DNA of 64,000 bases from Leucobacter sp042726155 (GTDB lineage: Bacteria; Actinomycetota; Actinomycetes; Actinomycetales; Microbacteriaceae), in assembly GCF_042726155.1 (NCBI RefSeq), contig NZ_JBHXHV010000001.1:1-64000 (forward strand). Direction: 5' to 3'. This document shows positions 42,888 through 50,603 of the stretch, one piece after another. Position numbers and translations under genes: made by a program. Numbering within the stretch: position 1 is the stretch's first letter; the number at the start of each line of letters is the position of its first letter. A model generated the notes under the pieces. That model was not told where the DNA came from. It saw nothing but the letters and a program-made list of their open reading frames with translations, and did not search any database.

Positions 42888-43853
42888 CTATGACCAGACC
42901 CGCGTGAAGCGGGCTGTGCGCTCAGCGCGTGCTGCGAGCGCCTCGTCCATCGTGACGGCCTGGAACCGCACCTTCGTGCCGGGGGCCATGCGCGCGAAGA
43001 GATCCATGTCGGCACTGATGACCGTGCCGGCCTGGGCGTAGCCGCCGCCAGACACCGCATCGCAGTGCAGCACGATCGGCTGAGTGCCACCGGGGATCTG
43101 GATCGAGCCGACCGCATAGCCAGCGTCCGTGATGTTCGACGGATCCTGACCGGCGCCAAACGGCTGCTCTTCGTGCTTCCACTCCGCACCGGGGCCGTCA
43201 AAGCGCAGCCCCATGCGGTCGGCGACGGGCGTCAGCGTCCACTCTGCCTCGGTCAGATTCGCGAGTCCGCCCTCGGTGAGTTTGTGGTCGTATAGGCCGA
43301 GCATGATGCGCACGGTGACCTCGCGACCAAAGTCGGGGCGCCACTCCTCAGGCACCTCGTCGAGGCGCGGCAGGCTCTCGGGGAGCGGCTCGCCGACGGG
43401 CACGACGTCGCCCGCCTGCAGCGCCCGACCCTCGAAGCCGCCCATCTTGCCGATGGGGTAGGTCGAGCGCGAACCCAGCACCTCCGCCACATCGATGCCG
43501 CCGGCCGCCGCGATGAAGAACTTCGCGCCGCCCTTAATTACACCGAACGACAGCTCGTCGCCAGGAGCGAGCTCGACGCGCGAATACTCCGCGACGGGAG
43601 CACCGTTGACGAGCACGTCGACGGGGGCGCCAGTGACGGCAACCACCGTCTCGGCGTCGACGCGAATCTTCGGGCCAAGGTAGGTGCACTCAAGCACCGC
43701 CTCGTCGCGGGTGTTACCGACGAGCCGGTTCGCGAGCGCGGCGGAGTACTGGTCCATCGCACCGCCCTGCGGAATACCGAAGCGGTAGTACCCGAAGCGG
43801 CCACGGTCTTGCACCGTGGTCGCTAATCCCGGTGTGAGAATCTCAAGCGACAT
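42888..43853 (-). CDS. pxpC: 5-oxoprolinase/urea carboxylase-type subunit C (PxpC/KipA family)
   Basis: A 321-residue protein of the biotin-dependent carboxyltransferase domain family (AHS2). LEILTPGLATTVQDRGRFGYYRFGIPQGGAMD is the family N-terminal signature. Further motifs are YLGPKI, GGAKFFIAAAGGID and the late GGYAQAGTVISADMD. Here PxpC/PxpB sit beside biotin carboxylase and carrier genes, as in an unfused urea carboxylase. It overlaps the PxpB gene by 11 bp and so is coupled to it. Confidence 0.92.
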   Translation of the reverse strand: MSLEILTPGLATTVQDRGRFGYYRFGIPQGGAMDQYSAALANRLVGNTRDEAVLECTYLGPKIRVDAETVVAVTGAPVDVLVNGAPVAEYSRVELAPGDELSFGVIKGGAKFFIAAAGGIDVAEVLGSRSTYPIGKMGGFEGRALQAGDVVPVGEPLPESLPRLDEVPEEWRPDFGREVTVRIMLGLYDHKLTEGGLANLTEAEWTLTPVADRMGLRFDGPGAEWKHEEQPFGAGQDPSNITDAGYAVGSIQIPGGTQPIVLHCDAVSGGGYAQAGTVISADMDLFARMAPGTKVRFQAVTMDEALAARAERTARFTRVWS

Positions 43854-44736
43854 CGAGGGCCTCCAGCAACGTGCGGTTGTAAGCGTCGGGGTCAGCGAGG
43901 GCGTCGGCCAGCGTAAACGTGACCTTGGCCTGCTTGTAGCGGTAGGTGCCAGCGGCGACCTGCGCCTCGATTTCGCGGTACTCGGCCTCGTCGACCGGGC
44001 GGTACTTCACGATGTCTCCGGTGCGGAAAAGCACCATGAAGTCGGCAAAATCAGCGAGCCGCTGTTCGGGATCGAAAATCGGCGTCGGCGTGATCCCGAG
44101 CATTTGATAGCCGCCCGCGCCCCGCACCGAGTAGTGCGCGGTGAAGCAGCCACCGTAGCCGATGGTGAGCGCGGGGGTGTCGGTGCGTGGGCTCAGGTAC
44201 TTCGGCACTTCGAGCTGCCGCTCGCGCGGTGTGAGCTGGAAGAGGAAGGGAAGCCCCGCGACGAAGCCCACCATCGAGACGATCCAGGGGGTTTCGTGGT
44301 GCCGACGAATGAACTCTTCGGCCGACGCGAGCCCGTTCACCTCCGCGCTGTAGTCGAGGTCCGTGCCCTCGGGGCGCTGGTGGAAGCCCTCGCGAAAGCG
44401 CTCCTCGACCTCTCGCGTGTAGGGATCTGCGTACCAGACGGGCATCTCGACGATGCGGGTGTCGAGCTGCTGCACCGTGGCCTTGCGCACCTCGGACTCG
44501 ATCTCGCGCAGGCGCGCCTCGAGCACACCGTGGTCGAGCGCGTCAGGGTCGAATCGCACGAGGAGCGAGGCATTGGCGGGGCAGATGTCGACGATGCCGT
44601 CGAGTGCGGCCGTCTCGAGCCCGAGCGCCATCGCGTTCGCGATGAAGTTCGATTCGAGCGACATATCCGGGGTGATCTCGACGAGCAAGAACTCGTCGCC
44701 TCCCCAGGTGTAGCGGGCGTGCTCTGGCAGGGTCAT
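43843..44736 (-). CDS. pxpB: 5-oxoprolinase/urea carboxylase-type subunit B (PxpB/KipI family), enlarged
   Basis: A 297-residue protein of the AHS1/KipI family, longer than the usual 210-250 residues. The N-terminus reads YTWGGDEFLLVEI instead of the usual GDRALLVEFG form. The diagnostic C-terminal half is intact: PWIVSMVGFVAGLPFLFQLTPRERQLEVPKYLSPRTDTPAL, then GYQMLGITPTPIFDP. The extra length lies in residues 90-150. It pairs with PxpC and overlaps the biotin carboxylase gene by 4 bp. Confidence 0.9.
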   Translation of the reverse strand: MTLPEHARYTWGGDEFLLVEITPDMSLESNFIANAMALGLETAALDGIVDICPANASLLVRFDPDALDHGVLEARLREIESEVRKATVQQLDTRIVEMPVWYADPYTREVEERFREGFHQRPEGTDLDYSAEVNGLASAEEFIRRHHETPWIVSMVGFVAGLPFLFQLTPRERQLEVPKYLSPRTDTPALTIGYGGCFTAHYSVRGAGGYQMLGITPTPIFDPEQRLADFADFMVLFRTGDIVKYRPVDEAEYREIEAQVAAGTYRYKQAKVTFTLADALADPDAYNRTLLEALDVA

Positions 44737-46121
44737 GCTGGCTCTCCCAACAGTCCGGGTACCGATTCGATGTAGGTGGTGTAGTGCTGCGCTGTGCCGA
44801 AGTCGTCAAGCTCCACGAGCCGCCGCATCAGCGGCACCGTCGTCTTGATGCCCGAGATTTTCGTCTCTTCGAGCACGCGCACCGCGCGGGCGAGCGCCTG
44901 GTCGCGGTCGGCGGCCCAGACGACGACCTTGCCGAGCAGTGAGTCATAGAAGGGCATCACGGTCTGACCGGCTGAGAAACCGAAGTCGGCGCGCACGCCC
45001 GGCCCGCCCGAAAGCTCGAGCGTCTCAATTACGCCGGGGCTCGGCATGAAGTTGTTCTCGGGATCTTCGGCGTTGATGCGGAATTCGAACGCGTGCCCCT
45101 CGAACGTGATGTCGGCCTGCGTGTAACCGAGCTTTTCGCCCGCGGCGACGCGCAGCTGCTCGCGCACGAGGTCGATCCCGGTGATGGCCTCACTGATCGG
45201 GTGCTCGACCTGTAGTCGGGTATTCATCTCGATGAACGCGACCTCGTGACGCACCGGATCGTACAGAAATTCGACCGTGCCCGCGCCCGTGTACTTGGAC
45301 TGGCGCGCGAGCTCGACCGACGTCCCGCGCATTTGCGCGCGAATGTCGTCGGGCAGATCGGGGGCCGGGGCCTCCTCGATGACCTTCTGCTGACGACGCT
45401 GCATCGAGCAGTCGCGGTCGCCGAGGTGCACCCACGATTCGCCGTCACCGAAGACCTGCACCTCGACATGGCGGGCGCGGGTCACAAAGCGCTCGAAGTA
45501 GACGTCGCTCGAGCCGAACGCCGCGAGTGCCTCGGCCTGAGCGATGTCGACTGTGCCGCGCACGTCGGCGCGGGAGTTGATGCGGCGAATGCCGCGCCCG
45601 CCGCCGCCCGCCGAGGCCTTCACGACGAGCGGGTAGCCGATGTCGTCGGCGATCGCTTCGATGTCAGATTCGATGTCGAGCGTGCCCTCGGTGCCCTTCA
45701 GCACCGGCACGCCCGCGGCGATTGCCGCCTCGCGGGCACGGGCCTTGTTGCCCATGAGTTCAATCGATTCGGGATCGGGCCCGACCCAGACCAGCCCGGC
45801 CGCTTGCACGCGGCGAGCAAAGTCGGCGTTCTCAGAGAGGAAGCCGTATCCGGGGTGCACGGCGTCAGCGCCGCTCGCCTCGGCCGCCGCGAGAATCGCG
45901 TCGTGGTTGAGGTAGCTCAGCCCGGCAGGTGCCGGCCCGATGACGTGTGTTTCGTCGGCGTAGCGCTCAACGTTGGAGCCGCGATCGGCCTCGCTGACCA
46001 CGGCGACCGTGGCAATGCCCATTTCTTTCGCGGTGCGAATCACGCGGATCGCGATTTCGCCGCGGTTGGCGATGAGAAGTTTCTTCACTGCAGGTGCTCC
46101 TTTGCTCCCGTCGCTGTTCAT
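44733..46121 (-). CDS. biotin carboxylase (AccC-like) of a carboxylase/lactamase operon
   Basis: A 462-residue ATP-grasp enzyme. KKLLIANRGEIAIRVIRTAKEMG (about residues 14-36) is the biotin carboxylase N-domain, HPGYGFLSENADFA is the next motif, KASAGGGGRGI is the glycine-rich ATP lid and FIEMNTRLQVEHPISEAITGIDLV the catalytic core. All are intact. It carboxylates biotin on the carrier protein encoded just upstream, whose stop overlaps this start by 1 bp (TGATG). Given its neighbours it probably feeds PxpB/PxpC rather than fatty-acid synthesis. Confidence 0.94.
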   Translation of the reverse strand: MNSDGSKGAPAVKKLLIANRGEIAIRVIRTAKEMGIATVAVVSEADRGSNVERYADETHVIGPAPAGLSYLNHDAILAAAEASGADAVHPGYGFLSENADFARRVQAAGLVWVGPDPESIELMGNKARAREAAIAAGVPVLKGTEGTLDIESDIEAIADDIGYPLVVKASAGGGGRGIRRINSRADVRGTVDIAQAEALAAFGSSDVYFERFVTRARHVEVQVFGDGESWVHLGDRDCSMQRRQQKVIEEAPAPDLPDDIRAQMRGTSVELARQSKYTGAGTVEFLYDPVRHEVAFIEMNTRLQVEHPISEAITGIDLVREQLRVAAGEKLGYTQADITFEGHAFEFRINAEDPENNFMPSPGVIETLELSGGPGVRADFGFSAGQTVMPFYDSLLGKVVVWAADRDQALARAVRVLEETKISGIKTTVPLMRRLVELDDFGTAQHYTTYIESVPGLLGEPA

Positions 46122-46357
46122 CAGTCGATCGTCGCGATGACGTCGCCGGGGCCAACCGTGCCGTTGTCTTCGACCGCGAACGAGGCCACCGTGCCGGCGG
46201 CGTCGGAGCGAACCTCGGTGAACTGCTTCATGATCTCGATGACGCCGATAGTCTGGCCGGCCTCGACGGTGTCACCCACCTCGACGAACGGTGCCTTCCC
46301 TGGGGCGGGGCTGCGGTAGAAAATGCCGGGGAGCGGTGCGATGACCTGTGAACTCAT
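46121..46357 (-). CDS. biotin carboxyl carrier protein (short, BCCP-like)
   Basis: A 78-residue biotinyl domain. The attachment motif reads EIMKQF with Lys44 as the biotin site, a variant of the common EAMKM. APLPGIFYRSPAPGKAPFVEVGDTVEAGQ is the first half of the domain. It lacks the Pro/Ala-rich N-terminal arm of AccB, so the carrier is minimal. It is cotranscribed with the biotin carboxylase and PxpABC-type genes. Confidence 0.93.
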   Translation of the reverse strand: MSSQVIAPLPGIFYRSPAPGKAPFVEVGDTVEAGQTIGVIEIMKQFTEVRSDAAGTVASFAVEDNGTVGPGDVIATID

Positions 46358-46408
46358 GTGTGTGATCTCCAGTGATGCGGTGTTGGGTAGAAGTGAGGAA
46401 GGGGTTCG

Positions 46409-47143
46409 TTACGCTGCGAGCGCGTCGCGCACGGCGTGCGCGACCTCGACGGCGTTCGGGGTGTCCGAGTGCACACAGACGCTGCCGAAGCTCATCGGCA
46501 ATTCGGTGCCGTCGTTCGCGAGAATCGTGCCGGTCTCGACCGCGCGGCGCGTGCGCTCGGCCGCGGCTGCCGGATCGGTGGCGTGCGGCTGACGCAGGAT
46601 GATGAGCCCGCCGTCAGAGTTGTAGTCGAGGTCGACGTAGAGTTCGCCGACGAACGGCACGCCCTCGCGCTCTGCGACTCGCTGGTGCGCGGAGCCCGCG
46701 ATGCCGAAGATCGAGACGCCGAAGTCAGCTGCGACGCGCACGGCCCCGAGCATCAGCTCTTCGTCGCGGGCGAGCATGCCGTAGAGCGAGCCGTGCGGCT
46801 TGATGTGGTTTAGCTCGACGCCGGTCTTCCGCAGAAATCCGCTCAGGGCGCCGACTTGGTAACGAATGAGATTCTCGACCTCCTCCGGGGTGAGCTTCAT
46901 CTCGCGGCGGCCGAAACCGACGAGGTCGGGCAATCCGGGGTGCGCGCCGACGCGAACGCCGTGCTCGCCCGCGAGCGCAACGGTGGCCGCCATGGCTTGC
47001 GGATCGCCCGCGTGAAAGCCGCAGGCGACGTTCGCGACATCGATGATCGGCATCAGTGCCGGATCGTTGCCGAACGTGTGGAGGCCAAAGGCCTCGCCCA
47101 TATCTGAGTTGACAGTGATTTCTTCACGACGGTGTGCAGTCAT
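46409..47143 (-). CDS. pxpA: 5-oxoprolinase subunit A (PxpA, LamB/YcsF family)
   Basis: A 244-residue LamB/YcsF protein. ITVNSDMGEAFGLHTFGNDPALMPIIDVANVACGFHAGDP is the family opening, with the conserved aspartate and histidine of the metal-like site. HPGLPDLVGFGRR and KPHGSLYGML follow. PxpA with PxpB and PxpC splits 5-oxoproline using ATP in bacteria. It is the first gene of the leftward operon, opposite a PucR-type regulator 93 bp away. The presence of biotin carboxylase and carrier genes means the actual substrate may be another lactam or amide. Confidence 0.93.
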   Translation of the reverse strand: MTAHRREEITVNSDMGEAFGLHTFGNDPALMPIIDVANVACGFHAGDPQAMAATVALAGEHGVRVGAHPGLPDLVGFGRREMKLTPEEVENLIRYQVGALSGFLRKTGVELNHIKPHGSLYGMLARDEELMLGAVRVAADFGVSIFGIAGSAHQRVAEREGVPFVGELYVDLDYNSDGGLIILRQPHATDPAAAAERTRRAVETGTILANDGTELPMSFGSVCVHSDTPNAVEVAHAVRDALAA

Positions 47144-47236
47144 GACGTTAAAGCTACGCCGTGGCCTCGCGCGGCGTTATTATGCAATCGCAAGAATGTT
47201 GAAGACTGATTTGTGCAACTGCAATGGAGGAGTCGA

Positions 47237-48703
47237 ATGCGCATCGTCGACCTGCTCGCCGACCCGTCGCTCGATCTACGGCTCGAAACCCCATCTACTG
47301 CGAAGCGACTCGACCGCGAGATCGTGCGCTGCGCGCCGATGGAGCACCTCGATCCCACCCCGTATCTCGATGAAAACGTGCTGCTGCTGACATCGGGCAT
47401 CGGCATGAACTTCATGGAGCCCAGCATCTGGGACGGCTACGTTGAGCGCCTCGCCCGCGTGCCCGTCTCGGCGGTCGCGTTCGCCGTGGGGCCGGCACAC
47501 CGTCACCTGCCGCCCGGGCTCGTCACGGCCTGCGCCGCCTACGATGTGCCGCTGCTTGAGGTGCCGACCACGGTGCCGCTGCACAAGATCGACCAGTTCG
47601 TCGAGGAGTGGCTGCAGGCTGAGCGCCTGAAACGGTTCGACCGCGGCTGGCTGCTCGCCGACGAGTGCGCCCGACTCGCGAGCCAGGGCGCCGAGATCAC
47701 CACGCTGCTCGCGGCGATCCACGCGGTCATCGAGGGGCCGCTCGCGGTCTACGACGCGTTCGACTCACTCATCGCGCAGTACCCAGAGACGGCGACGTGG
47801 CGCACGGGAGCGGGCCGCGCCGAGGGCCCCGATGTGCTCAGCATTCCGCTGCCGATGGGCCTGAGCAATCCCTGCCAACTCGCGGTCAAGCTGCACCGCT
47901 CTGCGATCGAGGTGGAGACGCTGCTCGCGCCGGTGACCGCGATCCTCGCGCTGCAATTGAATCGCGCCGTCGCAGTCGATGCGAGCAGCCACCAAGACAT
48001 GCTGCGGTTCGTGAACCGCTGCGTCGGCTGGTCGGAATCGACGCGCAGCGATGTCGCGAACGCGTTTCACGAGCTCGGACTGAGCCGCCGGGCCGAGTCG
48101 GCGTTGGCCGTCGCCGACCTGAGCGGCGACCACGCCGCGGCCGCGTGGAAATTGCGCGTCGCGCTGCACGACGTCTTCCACGACGTGCGCGTCGCCGAAA
48201 TCGACGACCGCCTGATCGCGCTCGCGCAGTTTCCCCGCGAGAGCTTCGCCGAGGCCTCTGAGCAGCTCCTCCTGATCAAGCCGGCCCTGCCGCTCGTGTA
48301 CCGCGGCCCGATCCGCACCATCGATGAGCTGCGTATCTCGCTCGTGCACGCCCTCGATCTCGTGCACCACACGTCGAAGCCGGTCGTCGCACCGGCGCTC
48401 GGTCTGAGCGCCGTGGTTGCTGCGGCCGCGGGGCGCGGGGCGCGCGAATCGGCGGAGCGCTTTCTAGCACCGCTACTCGAGCACGACGAGCAGCGCAGCA
48501 CGGAGCTGCTGCCTACGCTGCGCACCTGGATCCGCAACGACGCCCAGCCGTCGCGCACCTGCGAGGAGTTGTTCATTCACCGCAATTCGCTTGGCTACCG
48601 CATTCACCGCATCGAAGAGATTCTGGGGCTCTCCCTCGACACCCTGGAGGGCAAGGCGACGTGCCTCATGGCGCTGCGCCTCGTCGACATCGAGCCGTAC
48701 TAG
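47237..48703 (+). CDS. PucR-family transcriptional regulator (pxp side)
   Basis: A 488-residue PucR-type regulator. The N-terminal PucR sensor domain (MRIVDLLADPSLDLRLETPS..., VLLLTSGIGM) spans about residues 1-125. The C-terminal helix-turn-helix is TCEELFIHRNSLGYRIHRIEEILG, with the usual RNSLxYRIxRIEE core. The ATG at 47237 follows GGAGGAG. PucR proteins respond to nitrogen-rich metabolites such as allantoin. Its divergent place opposite pxpA makes that operon the likely target. Confidence 0.92.
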   Translation: MRIVDLLADPSLDLRLETPSTAKRLDREIVRCAPMEHLDPTPYLDENVLLLTSGIGMNFMEPSIWDGYVERLARVPVSAVAFAVGPAHRHLPPGLVTACAAYDVPLLEVPTTVPLHKIDQFVEEWLQAERLKRFDRGWLLADECARLASQGAEITTLLAAIHAVIEGPLAVYDAFDSLIAQYPETATWRTGAGRAEGPDVLSIPLPMGLSNPCQLAVKLHRSAIEVETLLAPVTAILALQLNRAVAVDASSHQDMLRFVNRCVGWSESTRSDVANAFHELGLSRRAESALAVADLSGDHAAAAWKLRVALHDVFHDVRVAEIDDRLIALAQFPRESFAEASEQLLLIKPALPLVYRGPIRTIDELRISLVHALDLVHHTSKPVVAPALGLSAVVAAAAGRGARESAERFLAPLLEHDEQRSTELLPTLRTWIRNDAQPSRTCEELFIHRNSLGYRIHRIEEILGLSLDTLEGKATCLMALRLVDIEPY

Positions 48704-48759
48704 CGGCGGGGCGGGCCGCGCATGCAAGCGTCGCGCACATGCGAACCGCGCATGAAAAC

Positions 48760-48791
48760 GGGCCGCCTCCGGGGTGTCCCGGAAGCGGCCC
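48760..48791. terminator. hairpin terminator between convergent genes
   Basis: The arms gggccgc (48760-48766) and gcggccc (48785-48791), extended inside by tccggg/cccgga, make a strong hairpin between the PucR and permease genes. On the minus strand it is followed by GTTTTC, giving a short U tract for the permease transcript. Confidence 0.8.
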
Positions 48792-48831
48792 GCCAGTGTG
48801 GCGCGCGAGTGCTGCGCGCCGTGGAGTGCGA

Positions 48832-50226
48832 CTAGGCGTGCACGACCTTGATCAAGCCGGTGCGGCTCGTCGGGTGCACCTTCCACAGGATCGCGTAGAC
48901 GATGGCCGCCGAGACGGCCGTGAGGATCGGGCCCCACGTCGAACCGACGCCCGCGAGGTCGGGGTTGATCGTGCCGAGCTGCAGCATGACGAAACCGATC
49001 ACGGTGCCGACGATCCACGAGATGAGACCGTTGCTATTGAATGCTCGGTAGTGCTGATCGCCGATCGCCGAGTGCTCCTGGTTCTCGCCGCGGTTCAACA
49101 GCACGTGCGTCAGCGCGATCGCGACCCACGCCGTAACGAGCACGCCCTGCCAGGCGAGCGCCAGCAGCAGGTACTGCACGATGGGCAGCAGCATCAGCAG
49201 GAAGATGATCAGCGACGAGATCAGCACCCACACGATGTTCGGCATATTCAAGCGAAGCACGCGCTCGCCGAACGCCTTCAGGTTGGCCGCGCCGAGGTAG
49301 TAGTTCGCCGTGTTGATGCGCGTCTGCGATGCGATGATCACGATCAGGCCGAGAATGCCCATGAGCGAGACCATGCCGCCGGCGACGCCGCTCTCGGAGA
49401 CCTCCATGCCGGGAATCGTGAACGTCAGGAAGATACCGACGAATGCCGAGAAGCCGTAAGCGAGCACGTAGAACACCGGGCCGAAGGTGAAGACCTGGTG
49501 GAACTTGACGTCCTTCCGCTTGCCGAGCGCCGCGTAGTCCATCGTGAACATCATCATGATCCAGATGCCCATGTACCCGGCGAACGTCGCGAGCCAGCCC
49601 GGGCCGCCGAGCGAGAACGGCAGCGGTACCTCGGGCGCGTGGGTGAGCCACGCGTCGCTAAAGCCGTACTGCACGCCTGCCCAGATCACCGCGGCGATCA
49701 ACCCGAAGAAGTAGAGCGGCATCAGCCAGCCGTTGAGCTTGTCGAGGAACCGCCGCACGCCGCCGATGATCAGCGGCGTCGAGTAGATCACGACGACCAG
49801 GCTCCACACCCACATCTCGCCGCCGAACGCAGCCATGAAGGCGTACGCGACAATCGAGCCCTCGAACACGGCGTAGTAGATCGCGACGAGCGCGAAGATG
49901 ATCGTTGCGATCGACGATCCTGCGGTGCCCAAAATGGTGCGCGAAAACTGGGCCACTGTGGTGCGGTTGTTGAGCGCGTACTTCGAGAGCACTGCGTTGA
50001 TGGCGCCGTACGCGATGATGGTCAGAATGATGCCGATGATCGCGTTGACCGTGCCATACGCAGCGGCCATTGCGGCACCGATGTAGACGAAGAAGAACGC
50101 GCTCGCAACTCCGTACCAGGCGAGAGCGAGCGATCCGCGCTTCATCTGGTCTTCATCGCTGCCCTGACGAGCGAGTGCGTCTGTGGCCTCGACGTCGTCG
50201 TTGGTCCCGGTGAGATTGAAACTCAC
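48832..50226 (-). CDS. NCS1-family permease (cytosine/purine/hydantoin type)
   Basis: A 464-residue permease with about 12 membrane segments. GSLALAWYGVASAFFFVYIGAAMAAAYG and AQFSRTILGTAGSS are typical of the cytosine/purines/uracil/thiamine/allantoin (NCS1) family. I choose the GTG at 50226 (MSFNLTG), which has GGAGG 8 bp upstream. It is downstream of the hydantoinase genes in the same direction, but a strong hairpin (50534-50563) separates them. It probably imports the hydantoin, lactam or purine-like compound used by the neighbouring enzymes. Confidence 0.9.
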   Translation of the reverse strand: MSFNLTGTNDDVEATDALARQGSDEDQMKRGSLALAWYGVASAFFFVYIGAAMAAAYGTVNAIIGIILTIIAYGAINAVLSKYALNNRTTVAQFSRTILGTAGSSIATIIFALVAIYYAVFEGSIVAYAFMAAFGGEMWVWSLVVVIYSTPLIIGGVRRFLDKLNGWLMPLYFFGLIAAVIWAGVQYGFSDAWLTHAPEVPLPFSLGGPGWLATFAGYMGIWIMMMFTMDYAALGKRKDVKFHQVFTFGPVFYVLAYGFSAFVGIFLTFTIPGMEVSESGVAGGMVSLMGILGLIVIIASQTRINTANYYLGAANLKAFGERVLRLNMPNIVWVLISSLIIFLLMLLPIVQYLLLALAWQGVLVTAWVAIALTHVLLNRGENQEHSAIGDQHYRAFNSNGLISWIVGTVIGFVMLQLGTINPDLAGVGSTWGPILTAVSAAIVYAILWKVHPTSRTGLIKVVHA

Positions 50227-50603
50227 GATGTGTACCTCCATTGGTATCCGGGTGTTGCCGCTCGACGATCTGCTCGTACTGCAGTGCACGAGATCGGAAG
50301 CGGCGGCGGGGTTCTGATGCCGCGTCGGCGGGTGCCGTTGCGGTGGGTGGGTCGGGTGCGCCTGGCGGCCCCACCGCTTGGCATCGGAACTTATTGTTAT
50401 GGAAGGTGTGACGAACAAGTATTGTGCATCGGCGGGAACATTCCCGGTGCTTCTCGGTCATCTGCACAATGCGACTCAAAAATCGGTGGAGCATCATTGC
50501 TGCCAAGTCACGTCGCAGGGTGCACTGAGCGGGGGCTCCCCGGGCTGGTGTTCCCGGGGAGCCATCGCTCGGCGCGTGGCACCTCGCCGTTTATTCGCGA
50601 CCG
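50227..50603. promoter_or_regulatory. intergenic region: HyuB terminator and permease promoter region
   Basis: 377 bp without a credible gene. Nearest HyuB lies the hairpin at 50534-50563. The relatively AT-rich stretch 50390-50430 (ttattgttat, aagtattgt) is the best place for the leftward permease promoter, though I cannot fix exact boxes. ORFs reading through this stretch are extensions of the permease frame or shadows. Confidence 0.5.
50534..50563 (-). terminator. strong hairpin after HyuB
   Basis: A perfect 11-bp inverted repeat, ggctccccggg (50534-50544) and cccggggagcc (50553-50563), around an 8-nt loop, 40 bp beyond the HyuB stop codon. No T-run follows, so it may act with other factors or as a processing site. 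Confidence 0.65.
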
